Shown here: one piece after another, positions 55,851 to 64,000 of the stretch
Layout of the letters: each line of letters opens with the position of its first letter
Numbering within the stretch: the stretch's first letter is position 1
Source: Leeuwenhoekiella aequorea
GTDB lineage: Bacteria > Bacteroidota > Bacteroidia > Flavobacteriales > Flavobacteriaceae
Direction: 5' to 3'
Assembly (NCBI RefSeq): GCF_004104375.1
Contig: NZ_QOVM01000002.1
Coordinates: forward strand, 248,001 to 312,000
Length of the DNA stretch: 64,000 nucleotides
The notes under the pieces: model-generated
The model's database searches: none
What the model was told of the DNA's origin: nothing
Seen by the model: only the letters and a program-made list of their open reading frames with translations
Position numbers and translations under genes: made by a program

Positions 55851-56606
55851 GTGATATCTCTTTCAATAATCGGTACCGGTAATGTAGCCTTTCATCTTGC
55901 GAATGCATTTAGCTCAGTACAAGGTGTTCAGCTTAATTATATAGTAGGACGTTCTACACATGCTTTGACTGATTTTAAACCATTAGCAAAAACAACAACC
56001 GATCTTTCTAACATATATTCTTCTAAAATTATTTTAATTGCGGTTAGTGATTCTAGTATTGCTGAAGTCTCAAAGAAAATTAAAAGTACCAATTCGTTAA
56101 TCCTTCATACCTCTGGTAGTACATCTCTCGATATCTTAAATTTGCATAATCGCAGAGGAGTATTTTATCCACTACAAACTTTTTCTAAGAATAAGCATCT
56201 TATATATAAAGAAATACCGTTTTGTATTGAAGCTTTACTTCAAGAAGATGTTTTGGTATTAACTGAGTTAGCAGAGAAGATAAATGCTAAAACCTTCTCA
56301 ATTAATTCAACCGAAAGAGCATCTTTACATTTAGCAGCCGTTTTCAGTAATAATTTTTGCAATCATATTTTGACCGAAGCTAAAATGCTTTGTGAGGATA
56401 ATAATGTTTCATTTGACTTGCTAAAGCCATTAATGACCGAAACAATTTCAAAAGCCTTTTTATTAGGTCCTGAAAATTCCCAAACTGGTCCTGCTAAACG
56501 CGGGGATTTATCAACATTAGAAAAACAAAGAAATAGTCTGTCTAGCAGGCAACTTGAATTATATAATACCTTAACCCATTCAATATTAAAATTTTATGAG
56601 CGATAA
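55851..56606 (+). CDS. Rossmann-like and DUF2520 domain protein
   Basis: A 251-residue protein with an N-terminal NAD(P)-binding motif (SIIGTGNVAFHLANAF), a HTSGSTSLDIL segment and a C-terminal helical DUF2520 domain with TERASLHLAAVFSNNFCNH. Related to F420- or NADP-linked proteins such as pantoate/imine reductases; the reaction is unknown. Starts with GTG at 55851. It overlaps the KdsC-like gene by 11 bp, so the two are co-translated. Confidence 0.8.
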   Translation: MISLSIIGTGNVAFHLANAFSSVQGVQLNYIVGRSTHALTDFKPLAKTTTDLSNIYSSKIILIAVSDSSIAEVSKKIKSTNSLILHTSGSTSLDILNLHNRRGVFYPLQTFSKNKHLIYKEIPFCIEALLQEDVLVLTELAEKINAKTFSINSTERASLHLAAVFSNNFCNHILTEAKMLCEDNNVSFDLLKPLMTETISKAFLLGPENSQTGPAKRGDLSTLEKQRNSLSSRQLELYNTLTHSILKFYER

Positions 56607-57129
56607 AAGCTACAAAGAGCATCTTAAAGAGATTACCACCTTTATTTTTGATGTAGATGGTGTTATGACTGATGGCAGCTTGTTAATTAATACACAAGGT
56701 GAGATGCTAAGAAGTATGAATGTAAAAGATGGGTATGCCATCAAAACAGCACTAAACCATAATTTTAATATTTGCATTATTAGCGGTGGTACAAATGAAG
56801 GTGTTAGAAGTAGATTACAAGCTTTAGGTGTTACCGATATTCACTTAGGCGCTCATTCTAAAATTGATTTTTTAAATGACTATACGCAGAAGTATAATGT
56901 GAAGCCAGAGAATATTCTTTACATGGGAGATGATATTCCAGATTATCCTGTTATGAAACTCGTGGGTTTGCCTTGTTGTCCTCAGGATGCTGTTAAAGAA
57001 ATAAAAGAAATATCAAAATATGTATCTCATAAAAAAGGAGGTAAAGGTTGTGTACGAGACGTAATTGAACAAGTACTTAAAGTTCACGGAAAATGGATGC
57101 AAGACTTTGATGCAGCATTAAAGGACTAG
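56596..57129 (+). CDS. kdsC: KdsC-like HAD phosphatase (KDO-8-phosphate phosphatase)
   Basis: A 177-residue HAD phosphatase of the C0-cap-less type, releasing 3-deoxy-D-manno-octulosonate from its 8-phosphate for LPS core synthesis. Motif I TTFIFDVDGVMTDGS (Asp nucleophile), motif II CIISGG, motif III KPENILYMGDDIPD, and the Gly-rich tail KKGGKGCVRDVIE, which closes the active site, are all intact. Function assigned from family resemblance. Confidence 0.88.
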   Translation: MSDKSYKEHLKEITTFIFDVDGVMTDGSLLINTQGEMLRSMNVKDGYAIKTALNHNFNICIISGGTNEGVRSRLQALGVTDIHLGAHSKIDFLNDYTQKYNVKPENILYMGDDIPDYPVMKLVGLPCCPQDAVKEIKEISKYVSHKKGGKGCVRDVIEQVLKVHGKWMQDFDAALKD

Positions 57130-57146
57130 TTATTACATTCATTAGC

Positions 57147-57815
57147 TTAGTCGGTATTGATTTTGTAATCGATCATAGCAGATCTTAAAATAGTTAGCGC
57201 TTCATCTCTATCTCCAAAGCCGGAGCTACTCATTGCATTTGGACCTTTATAATTTGCAAACCAAGTTTTAATTATACTGCTTACGCCATTAAATTGTGCG
57301 TTTAACTCATCTATACTATTTAAATTAACAAATGGTGAATCATTGGCAACGGCTATGAGTTTGTCATCTTGCTCACCATTGTCTTTTAAATATAAAATCC
57401 CAATAAGTTTACATTTTATAACACTCCCTCGCTCAACTGGTGCACCCAAAACTAAAATATCTAAAGGATCACCATCACCACCGTTTTCTTTAGATAGTAA
57501 TGTTTGTGGTATCATTCCATAATTACCGGGATAGCCTATGTACTGAACTATTCTAGGAATACTATCTTGTTGCTGCCATTCTAATGCTCCGGTTTTTTTA
57601 TTGAGTTCCCATTTATCTAGAGATCCAGAAGGGATTTCGATCACAGCGTTAACAAAAGTGCTATCGTGCATCGCCGGGAAATCTTTGAGTAAATTTACTC
57701 TGGTACGAGATTCCGTTTTTCTTACGACCTCTTCTTTAGGTTTTGTATCTAAATTCTGTTTGCAATTAGAAAAACTGTAAATAAGTAAAATTAGAAGTAA
57801 AAAAATAATTTTCAT
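57147..57815 (-). CDS. ppa: Lipoprotein-type inorganic pyrophosphatase
   Basis: A 222-residue family-I soluble-type pyrophosphatase with a lipoprotein signal (LIYSFSNCKQN, Cys18), so it is predicted to be membrane-anchored outside the cytoplasm, unusual for this enzyme. Catalytic features VIEIPSGSLDKWELNKK, VQYIGYPGNYGMIPQT, GDGDPLDILVLG (metal-binding Asp) and DDKLIAVANDSP are present. The ATG overlaps the stop of the upstream YdeI-CDGSH gene by one base (TGATG), so the two are coupled. Confidence 0.85.
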   Translation of the reverse strand: MKIIFLLLILLIYSFSNCKQNLDTKPKEEVVRKTESRTRVNLLKDFPAMHDSTFVNAVIEIPSGSLDKWELNKKTGALEWQQQDSIPRIVQYIGYPGNYGMIPQTLLSKENGGDGDPLDILVLGAPVERGSVIKCKLIGILYLKDNGEQDDKLIAVANDSPFVNLNSIDELNAQFNGVSSIIKTWFANYKGPNAMSSSGFGDRDEALTILRSAMIDYKINTD

Positions 57816-58492
57816 CAGTTTAATAATTTATGGGAGCCATCGCAACGGGGTGATATTTTTGAAAATCCGCAAATACATTCATTAAAACCAAATCCGTTTA
57901 CTATTCGTGATTTGTAAAGTTCAATACGCGATAATCTGGTTTTTGCTCGCTTAGCACCGGAGAAATAATTTAAATAAGTCTTTTGTTGATCTAATGATAA
58001 CTTATAAAAAGCTTTTTCAAAAAGATAATCTAGACTAAATACCTGTTTCAGTTCAGATGTAACAATTTCTGAAATACTATTAATATTAGCGTTAACTCCT
58101 ACTCTCGCAATCTCAATCGATTCCAGAACATAGTATCTTATTATTTCACTTGAAATCAAAACTTCTTGATCTGTACTAAACTTCATAACTCTTGATCGCT
58201 GACTATTTTTGCGTGGTGGCAATAGTAAACCTGGAGCATTTGGAGATAACCAACCATTTAAAATATGAACGGTACACTTATAATTTGTAGCACTTAGGAG
58301 AATAAGATTTTTTGACTTATAAGTAAAACAAGGAAGTTTCCACTTATAATTTTCGACCAAACCACAATCTAATAGCAAAGTTCTCAACAACATTAATGCG
58401 GAACGAAAATGACTATCATCTATGTAACTACTCACCTTTGGATTCATAGCCTGCTCTATATAACTTGAACTAAAGTTATAATTTATAATCAT
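57815..58492 (-). CDS. YdeI/OmpD-associated protein with C-terminal CDGSH iron-sulfur motif
   Basis: A 225-residue protein. Residues about 20-110 are a DUF1801/YdeI-like domain, the middle a YdeI C-terminal helical part (LSLDQQKTYLNYFSGAKRAKTRLSRI), and the C-terminal end carries CICGFSKISPRCDGSH: Cys206, Cys208, Cys217 and His221 match the CDGSH [2Fe-2S] motif exactly. A redox or Fe-S sensing role is likely. ATG 58492 is preferred over a GTG at 58501. Coupled to the lipoprotein pyrophosphatase. Confidence 0.75.
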   Translation of the reverse strand: MIINYNFSSSYIEQAMNPKVSSYIDDSHFRSALMLLRTLLLDCGLVENYKWKLPCFTYKSKNLILLSATNYKCTVHILNGWLSPNAPGLLLPPRKNSQRSRVMKFSTDQEVLISSEIIRYYVLESIEIARVGVNANINSISEIVTSELKQVFSLDYLFEKAFYKLSLDQQKTYLNYFSGAKRAKTRLSRIELYKSRIVNGFGFNECICGFSKISPRCDGSHKLLN

Positions 58493-58570
58493 TGATAACA
58501 CAGGTTATTAGTTTACATTATGTTATAAAATCTATAAATAATTTAGGTCCTTGAGGTAGTTATAAAAATT

Positions 58571-58606
58571 AAAAAAGCTGCAATCTCTATAGATTGCAGC
58601 TTTTTT
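58571..58606 (-). terminator. Terminator of the ppc-DinB operon
   Basis: Stem AAAAAAGCTGCAATCT / AGATTGCAGCTTTTTT, a perfect 16-bp hairpin 20 bp after the DinB stop on the minus strand. Confidence 0.9.
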
Positions 58607-58626
58607 AATTTTTAGATAAATAGCAG

Positions 58627-59148
58627 TTAATTTAAATATCTAGTTTTTATGATATTCCCGTGATGAATCTCATGACCACAAATGATAAATCCTGCAGCTC
58701 TTGCAGATAGCGCACTGTCACTAGCACTTCCTATATGCAGCAACGCCTCGTTACTAAAGCTTTTAAACAATAGGATAGAAGATTCTCTAACAATTTTATA
58801 TTCCTCAAGAAGACTTTCCATCGATCGCTCGTTTGCTGCAGATGGTTTTATGTAATCATCTTGTTCAAAACCAGTAAGAGGCGTCTTATCACCACGTGCA
58901 ATACGTAAGGCTCGGTAAGCAAAAATACGTTCTGTATCGATCACGTGAAGCAAGGATTCCAAAATCGTCCATTTACCAGAATCATACGAATAAGTCCATT
59001 TTTCCTCTTTAATACTTCTATAGAAAGAAAGGCAGATATCTTTACCTTCTTCTAAAGCATCTATTAAATCAATTTCAGGACTTACAAGTGAAATGTAATT
59101 GCTGTAATAGGGATTATACTCACTATGATTGAGATCTGTAAATTTCAT
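58627..59148 (-). CDS. DinB-family protein
   Basis: A 173-residue four-helix-bundle DinB-like protein with three candidate metal-binding histidines in ESLLHVIDTERIFAYRALRIARGD and GHEIHHGNIIKTRYL, typical of the family. Function unknown; some members are thiol-dependent metalloenzymes. It starts 2 bp after the PEP-carboxylase stop and so is co-transcribed with it. Confidence 0.85.
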   Translation of the reverse strand: MKFTDLNHSEYNPYYSNYISLVSPEIDLIDALEEGKDICLSFYRSIKEEKWTYSYDSGKWTILESLLHVIDTERIFAYRALRIARGDKTPLTGFEQDDYIKPSAANERSMESLLEEYKIVRESSILLFKSFSNEALLHIGSASDSALSARAAGFIICGHEIHHGNIIKTRYLN

Positions 59149-59150
59149 AA

Positions 59151-61736
59151 TTAAGCCGAATTACGACTAGCATTAATGTTTCCAAATAAAGAACGAGTTA
59201 CCATTTTTTCAAACATTTCTAATTTTGCCTGATCTGGGTTTTCTTGTCTTTGCATTTCTTGAATTTTCTTAAGTGCAAATTGCTGTATTGTCAAGAGAGG
59301 CAATACGATACGCTCCCGCTCTTGAATAGAAGCTTTACCTGCCTGTTCTTCCTCCATTAGCTCAGAATATCCACTCACTTTTAATAATAAGCGCTTCGTT
59401 CGCTCGTATTCATCGTGAATAATATCCCAAAACGGACCAAATTCCGGATCATCGTGCATATAGGCTGTAAGACCAAAAAAGGACTTAGTCAAACTCATCA
59501 TACTGTTTTCAAGCAATGTTCTAAAGAAGAGACTATTTTGATAAAGTTCTTGTACCTTATCAAAATCCCCTCGTTTTTCAAATGCTTCAATAGCGGTTCC
59601 CACACCATAAAACCCGGGTACATTTTGTTTAAGCTGTGACCACGAACCCACAAATGGAATAGCTCTTAAATCTGAAAAATTAAGCTTTTCGCTCTTTCCT
59701 CGTTTGCTAGGTCTACTTCCAATATTTGTTTTTGCGTAGTATTTTAAGGTACTCATGCGTTCTAGATACCCTAAGAAACTCGGATGTTCTTTAAAGTCTG
59801 AATAGGCTTTGTAACTTAATTCTGCAAGTTCCTCCATTGTAGAACGGTCTTCTTCAGGAAAGGCTTTTCCTTTTTTAGAAAATACGCCATTGAATATGCC
59901 AGAACTCAATAATTGCTCTAAGTTATATTGACAAGAGTCTGGAGTCCCAAAGTTTGAACTAATAGTTTGACCTTGTACTGTAAGTTGTATCTCTTCGTCT
60001 TCAATCGTTTCACCTAAAGAAGCATAAAATTGATGTGTTTTACCACCACCACGTGCCGGAGGTCCTCCTCTACCATCAAAGAAAATTACCTTAATTCCAA
60101 ATTCGCGAGAAACTTTTGTGAGCTCTTCTTTAGCTTTAAAAATACTCCAATTTGCCATTAAGTACCCACCATCTTTAGTACCATCACTAAAGCCTAACAT
60201 AATCGTTTGCTTCATATGTCGCTGCTTCAAATGTTTTGAGTAGGCCTCATTAGAGTAAAGTTTACGCATGACTTCGTGAGCGATCTTTAAATCAGGAACA
60301 GTCTCAAATAATGGAACAATATCTACCGAAGGATTTTCCCAACCTGTAAGGTGAAACATAGAAAATGCATGCATCACATTTAAACCGGTCTGGTTATTAC
60401 TTATTATATATCTGTTGCAACTACGCTCCCCATTATGTTCTTGTATTTCACGCATTGCGTAAATACTTTCTAATGTTTTGCGAGCAATCTCGTCTTCTAG
60501 TGTTGACGGATCGATTTTGCCTTTTACATTTTGTAAAATTTCAATCTGCTCTGTTTCAGAAAGATTTTCAAAATTCTCTGGAAAAATCCCCAGGTTGTCA
60601 GCTGCACATTGCTTTACGATTTCCTCCATTACGTGCATATGCACGCGACTATCCTGGCGAATATCTAACACCGCAAAATGGAATCCAAACATCTTGATTT
60701 TGTTCAACAAATCATCTATCTGCTCAACAAATAAACCTTCATGACGGTCAATAACTAAATTGCGAATTCGAGTTAATGTGCTTGTTAATTCTTCTATAGA
60801 AATCTTTAATTGATCTCCTGGAAGGAAAATACTATCATAAAGTCTTCTTTCAATATCTGCAAGAGGTGCTTCAGTACCATTAAATGTTATTCTACGTCTA
60901 AGATTACGTACATCTCTGTAGTAATTTTTAATAATTGTGTTACGTAAGCGCGCAGCGACCTTCAGCGTAATTTCGGTAGTTACAAAAGGATTACCATCAC
61001 GGTCACCTCCAGGCCAGAACCCAAGATCAATTACCTGATTGTCAAAGAACTCTCCTTTAAATACATTCTGCTGTAAATAGTTGTAAATATGACTAGAAGC
61101 TTTGTAAAATACATTTTCTAAATACCAAATAAGACTTACAGCCTCGTCATAAGGAGTAGGTTTTTCTTTTTTAAAAAACGGAGTTTTACCTAATTGAGAA
61201 AGTAGGTTTTTGATCATTTCCAGATCATTATTATTGATCGATTTACTCAAATCATTAATAATCCCCAAGACAGCTCCTGGATAAAACTGCGTAGGATGTG
61301 CAGTTAAAACAGGACGAATTTTAAAATCCTGTAAGTATTCTTTTAAATCGCCGGTTTTAGATTGAGCTTCTGCCTCCTCTTTTATATTCCGTAAAGTTCC
61401 GCGACCGTCCATATTATTTACCGTACGATAAGCAGCATCCTCAATAGCATCAAATAATACTACTTGACGTTCTATATATTGTATAAATCGAAATAATAAA
61501 TCGTAACGTTCTTCTTCAGAAACATCACGCTGGTATTTATCGAAAAAATAATTTACGATTTTCTCCGGGTTGTATTTACTATCATAACCTCGCGTACAAA
61601 TTCTATCAAAAAGGGGTAACAGTACACCGGTATCTGTAATGCCGTGAAACGGCAATGTCATAAATAGACTATTATAAACCTGATACTTTGATTTTACAAG
61701 ATTGTTAAAACGTTCGAGTTTGGGTTGTCTGGACAT
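59151..61736 (-). CDS. ppc: Phosphoenolpyruvate carboxylase
   Basis: An 861-residue enzyme making oxaloacetate from PEP and bicarbonate to refill the TCA cycle. The catalytic His (VLTAHPTQFYPGA, about residue 147), GFSDGTKDGGYLMANW and FFDGRGGPPARGGGKTH are conserved, and the C-terminal end reads SLFGNINASRNSA. The family start MSRQPKLERFNNL at ATG 61736 is chosen over an in-frame extension to 61802 that crosses the lrp terminator. Confidence 0.95.
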   Translation of the reverse strand: MSRQPKLERFNNLVKSKYQVYNSLFMTLPFHGITDTGVLLPLFDRICTRGYDSKYNPEKIVNYFFDKYQRDVSEEERYDLLFRFIQYIERQVVLFDAIEDAAYRTVNNMDGRGTLRNIKEEAEAQSKTGDLKEYLQDFKIRPVLTAHPTQFYPGAVLGIINDLSKSINNNDLEMIKNLLSQLGKTPFFKKEKPTPYDEAVSLIWYLENVFYKASSHIYNYLQQNVFKGEFFDNQVIDLGFWPGGDRDGNPFVTTEITLKVAARLRNTIIKNYYRDVRNLRRRITFNGTEAPLADIERRLYDSIFLPGDQLKISIEELTSTLTRIRNLVIDRHEGLFVEQIDDLLNKIKMFGFHFAVLDIRQDSRVHMHVMEEIVKQCAADNLGIFPENFENLSETEQIEILQNVKGKIDPSTLEDEIARKTLESIYAMREIQEHNGERSCNRYIISNNQTGLNVMHAFSMFHLTGWENPSVDIVPLFETVPDLKIAHEVMRKLYSNEAYSKHLKQRHMKQTIMLGFSDGTKDGGYLMANWSIFKAKEELTKVSREFGIKVIFFDGRGGPPARGGGKTHQFYASLGETIEDEEIQLTVQGQTISSNFGTPDSCQYNLEQLLSSGIFNGVFSKKGKAFPEEDRSTMEELAELSYKAYSDFKEHPSFLGYLERMSTLKYYAKTNIGSRPSKRGKSEKLNFSDLRAIPFVGSWSQLKQNVPGFYGVGTAIEAFEKRGDFDKVQELYQNSLFFRTLLENSMMSLTKSFFGLTAYMHDDPEFGPFWDIIHDEYERTKRLLLKVSGYSELMEEEQAGKASIQERERIVLPLLTIQQFALKKIQEMQRQENPDQAKLEMFEKMVTRSLFGNINASRNSA

Positions 61737-61761
61737 AAAGTTAATTTGATTAGAAATAAAA

Positions 61762-61791
61762 ATACCCTTTGCCAAATGAGCCAAAGGGTAT
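61762..61791 (-). terminator. Terminator of the lrp-type gene (or ppc attenuator)
   Basis: Stem ATACCCTTTG / CAAAGGGTAT with a minus-strand T-run, in the 80-bp gap between lrp and ppc. Confidence 0.75.
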
Positions 61792-61815
61792 ATAAAATAC
61801 ATGCTTTGGTTTAAA

Positions 61816-62295
61816 TTACAAGTCTTGGAAAATACTATGCATTAAACGCTTTTTGTCATTTATACTCTCATCTAAAGAGATCATTGTTTCGGTACGGTAA
61901 ACACCTTCAATATCGTCTAATTGAAAGATGATATTTTTTGCATGCTCCGTATTCTTAGCTCTTACCTTGCAAAAGATATTAAATTTTCCGGTGGTAACGT
62001 GAGCAACAGTAACATAAGGTATTTGATTAATACGCTCAAGTACAAAAGTAGTTTGACTCGTCTTATTTATATATATACCTACATAAGCTATAAAAGAATA
62101 TCCTAGCTTAGCGTAGTCTAGAGTTAGTGAAGATCCTACGATAATACCGGCCTCCTCCATCTTTTTAACTCGTACGTGAACCGTACCAGCTGATATAAGT
62201 AATTTCTTCGCTATATCTGTAAATGGAGTCCGTGTATTCTCAATCAGCATATCTAAAATCTGATGATCTACTTCGTCTAATTTGAATTTTGCCAT
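61816..62295 (-). CDS. Lrp/AsnC-family transcriptional regulator
   Basis: A 159-residue regulator with N-terminal winged helix (LDEVDHQILDMLIENTRTPFTDIAKKLLISAGTVHVRVKKMEEAG, cited in parts) and C-terminal RAM/AsnC effector domain (about 65-159) for amino-acid binding. Conserved in Flavobacteriia. A minus-strand promoter is visible: TTG (62356-62354), 23-bp spacer and TATTTTTG (62330-62323). Target genes are not known. Confidence 0.88.
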   Translation of the reverse strand: MAKFKLDEVDHQILDMLIENTRTPFTDIAKKLLISAGTVHVRVKKMEEAGIIVGSSLTLDYAKLGYSFIAYVGIYINKTSQTTFVLERINQIPYVTVAHVTTGKFNIFCKVRAKNTEHAKNIIFQLDDIEGVYRTETMISLDESINDKKRLMHSIFQDL

Positions 62296-62322
62296 TATTA
62301 GTTAATTAAATTATATATAAAT

Positions 62323-62356
62323 CAAAAATAACACAAAATCACTGAATAATTCACAA
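62323..62356 (-). promoter_or_regulatory. Promoter of the Lrp-type gene
   Basis: Minus-strand TTG, 23-bp spacer, TATTTTTG; it overlaps the end of the M14 gene. Confidence 0.55.
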
Positions 62357-63526
62357 CAAATTATTCCTTTTTAGCGAAAACGTTGTAGGTAATTCCTTAT
62401 TTGTTTGGATTTCTTCAATAATTGCTCCTATTTCCCAACTTATTTGATCTGCATTTAACAAGTCTAAATCTTTAAAATCATATTCAACATGACCTGTAAA
62501 GCCTTTTAAATCACCAATTTGATTAATTTTGGGAATGAAATTTAAAATGCCATTTATCAAGCTTTCTTCAAATTGAATGGCAACATCAGTAGTTCCTAAT
62601 TGTGGGAGCTTTATTGAACGAATTATGTAGTCAAAAAAGCATTTTTGGTTCTCCGGTATGGAAAAATAACTATTACTAGATAGGTTTTTATGCATTTTAA
62701 GCATTGTAACCGACTCAAAAATGCGAATTAGTGATAAAAATATTAATGTTCTCGACTCTTCTCGATCATAATCTCCAGGGAAATGACCGGCCTCAAATAA
62801 AACCGTCGGAATATTATTTTGCTGCAACGTATCCCCTACACAATTTATATTAAAACCATCATCATATCGCCCCACACAACCTGGTATGAATTCCTGAAGC
62901 ATCTCATTCATATCAGCAATTAAATGCATCCCAATTTTTCGGGATTGTGTAACCGTACGCAATTCGTCTTGAGAAGGCGACAAAAAAGAGATAATTGCAC
63001 TTTTAGCAGGCTTGCCTACTCCAAATATGGTACGCTGTCCGTGTAAATTCAGACAATAGTCAGGTTTTATGTTCGTATATAATTCTTTTAAAATAAGACT
63101 TTCCGGCTGTGATAAATCCTGGGCATCCCTATTTAAATCGACTTTATTAGCATTTATACGAGTATAGGCCTCTGCACCATCTGGATTGAGCATAGGTACA
63201 AACGTAAATGTACACATCGCTAAAAGAGTACTTACAAATTCAGTTTCCTTGTAGTCATCTATATATTTAAATAGGTCAAACAAAGCTTTTGTAGTTGTAC
63301 TCTCATTGCCATGCATCTGAGACCATCCTAAAACTTGAATTGCTCCGCTTCCAAAAGTAACCTTATCAATAGGTCTATTCTCTACGGAGTATCCTAAAAG
63401 CGCTACTTTAAATAGTGAAGGAAGATTATCTAATAGAGGTTGAATCTTATTTATGGTAATATATCGCCCATATAGCGCATCAACTTTGTGACTATCATGC
63501 CACGTTTTAAGAAAAGAATAATTCAT
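62351..63526 (-). CDS. M14-family zinc carboxypeptidase
   Basis: A 391-residue M14 peptidase. Zinc ligands are His and Glu in SQMHGNES (about 70-77) and His in LNLHGQR (about 160-166), and FEAGHFPGD contains the catalytic Glu (about 245). It lacks a signal peptide, so it probably acts in the cytoplasm. Its 5' side carries three palindromic operators with embedded TAnnTTTG boxes, shared with the divergent XRE gene, so it is probably controlled by that regulator. Confidence 0.85.
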   Translation of the reverse strand: MNYSFLKTWHDSHKVDALYGRYITINKIQPLLDNLPSLFKVALLGYSVENRPIDKVTFGSGAIQVLGWSQMHGNESTTTKALFDLFKYIDDYKETEFVSTLLAMCTFTFVPMLNPDGAEAYTRINANKVDLNRDAQDLSQPESLILKELYTNIKPDYCLNLHGQRTIFGVGKPAKSAIISFLSPSQDELRTVTQSRKIGMHLIADMNEMLQEFIPGCVGRYDDGFNINCVGDTLQQNNIPTVLFEAGHFPGDYDREESRTLIFLSLIRIFESVTMLKMHKNLSSNSYFSIPENQKCFFDYIIRSIKLPQLGTTDVAIQFEESLINGILNFIPKINQIGDLKGFTGHVEYDFKDLDLLNADQISWEIGAIIEEIQTNKELPTTFSLKRNNLL

Positions 63527-63537
63527 TGTAAAAATTG

Positions 63538-63612
63538 AATTACAAATGTAAACATTAGATAATTTACAAATGTAAACACCTTAATTAAATTTAGTTGTTT
63601 ACAAGTGTAAAA
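63538..63612. promoter_or_regulatory. Operator cluster A (three palindromes) at the M14 promoter
   Basis: Sites 63538-63553, 63562-63577 and 63597-63612 resemble GTTTACAnnTGTAAAC (mismatches 2, 1 and 1). Read on the minus strand, the first two contain TACATTTG, a perfect TAnnTTTG box; the first lies 12 bp before the M14 start codon, so repressor and polymerase would compete for it. Confidence 0.8.
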
Positions 63613-63741
63613 TGTTTTATTGGGTTGTATACAGACCAATTAGGAAATATTCCGAAGCTAAGTTTAGTTATTATTAAATATCTATTTATAAGAATATTAT
63701 AGTATATCATTTAAAGCTTTGATTTGTGTAATTATTCACTT

Positions 63742-63826
63742 GTTTACAATTGTAACGTTAGTGATATAGATTAATTATTTACATTTGTAACTTAATTAAT
63801 TCGATAAGGATGTTACAATGGTAAAC
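63742..63826. promoter_or_regulatory. Operator cluster B (three palindromes) at the XRE gene
   Basis: Sites 63742-63757, 63777-63792 and 63811-63826, of the same family and spaced 35 and 34 bp. The second contains TACATTTG (63780-63787) on the plus strand and the last overlaps the XRE start codon (ATG at 63818). Consistent with autoregulation. Confidence 0.75.
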
Positions 63827-64000
63827 AGCGATCAATTTAGTAAACGCCTGCAAAAAGTAATGGATGAGTATGATCTTAATGCTACTTCTTTTGCTGATGA
63901 AATTGATGTAGGTAGATCTTCTATATCTCATATTCTATCTGGTAGAAATAAGCCAAGCTTAGAATTTGTTATGAAAATTATTGCTGCCTTTCCTGAAGTA
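63818..64000 (+). CDS. XRE-family helix-turn-helix regulator (3' end beyond window)
   Basis: The first 61 residues are visible: FSKRLQKVMDEYDL, then the helix-turn-helix ATSFADEIDVGRSSISHILSG and RNKPSLEFVMKIIAAFP, a Cro/C1-type domain. The rest lies outside the window. It diverges from the M14 peptidase and is preceded by three palindromes, the last overlapping its ATG, so it is the likely ligand of the operator array (inference). It may be a repressor. Confidence 0.85.
   Translation, partial: MVNSDQFSKRLQKVMDEYDLNATSFADEIDVGRSSISHILSGRNKPSLEFVMKIIAAFPEV

Noticed and set aside
60365-60697. 110-codon plus-strand frame
   Set aside because: Antisense to PEP carboxylase; no independent evidence.
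63538-63826. Repeats as a CRISPR array
   Set aside because: Copies are 16-bp palindromes with variable mismatches and spacing and no spacer-like unique sequences; operators fit better.
1-64000. tRNA, rRNA, phage or transposase genes
   Set aside because: None recognised by motif or structure in any frame.

Overview
The window is an AT-rich chromosomal segment from a flavobacterium (Bacteroidota, class Flavobacteriia; a marine or environmental member is my inference). Signs of this are the many copies of the Bacteroidota promoter -7 element TAnnTTTG (often TATATTTG or TACTTTTG), A-rich leaders without Shine-Dalgarno sites, and typical flavobacterial families: an outer-membrane beta-barrel receptor with a carboxypeptidase-regulatory domain, DUF4251, DUF4494 and DUF6268 proteins, a DUF4953/DUF5117 zinc protease, a fused CcsBA and a TreS-maltokinase fusion. 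No rRNA, tRNA, CRISPR array, prophage or insertion sequence was seen. Genes are dense and mostly separated by clear hairpin terminators.

Layout. 1-4.9 kb: cut-off rRNA pseudouridine synthase, PepSY/metallo-hydrolase pair, J-KTSC protein, EamA exporter, zinc alcohol dehydrogenase. 4.9-8.2 kb: TreS-maltokinase. 8.2-13.3 kb: cold-shock gene with a long leader, an odd zinc-ribbon SDR with a VF530 protein, an lpxD broken by one stop codon, a DUF6268 barrel and a YtxH protein. 13.5-20.7 kb: large lipoprotein, SelO/small protein/MsrA operon, LysR regulator with YeiH exporter, small lipoprotein. 20.8-25.4 kb: two convergent EamA transporters, second cold-shock gene, ThiE/TenI-like protein, DUF4494, and a DUF6642 protein that seems to lack catalytic residues. 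25.4-30.3 kb: NhaC-family antiporter behind a SAM-riboswitch-like leader, guanine deaminase, about 1 kb of non-coding DNA with unusual inverted repeats, DUF4251 lipoprotein, and an FNT channel coupled to a frameshifted deaminase. 30.6-33.2 kb: TerC, HPF, a cysteine-less ArsC-like protein, nitroreductase. 33.2-37.6 kb (minus): zinc metalloprotease, FabZ-like dehydratase, ketosynthase and ACP in one tight operon. 37.8-41.3 kb: ATP-grasp, alpha-E and transglutaminase, a predicted peptide-ligase system. 41.4-52.4 kb: prfB, arsC-like, receptor, NCS1 permease with mannitol dehydrogenase, flavodoxin-like protein, fumC. 52.5-63.5 kb: CcsBA, DUF2520/KdsC pair, YdeI-CDGSH/pyrophosphatase pair, PEP carboxylase/DinB, Lrp, M14 carboxypeptidase. 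At the right edge an XRE regulator starts behind an array of six similar palindromes.

The best leads are the palindrome array between the XRE and M14 genes, the 94-nt three-way inverted repeat at 28.3 kb, the SAM-riboswitch-like leader of the NhaC gene, the protease/acyl-carrier operon, the amidoligase trio with its glutamine-rich tail, and two recent-looking gene lesions (lpxD stop, deaminase frameshift).
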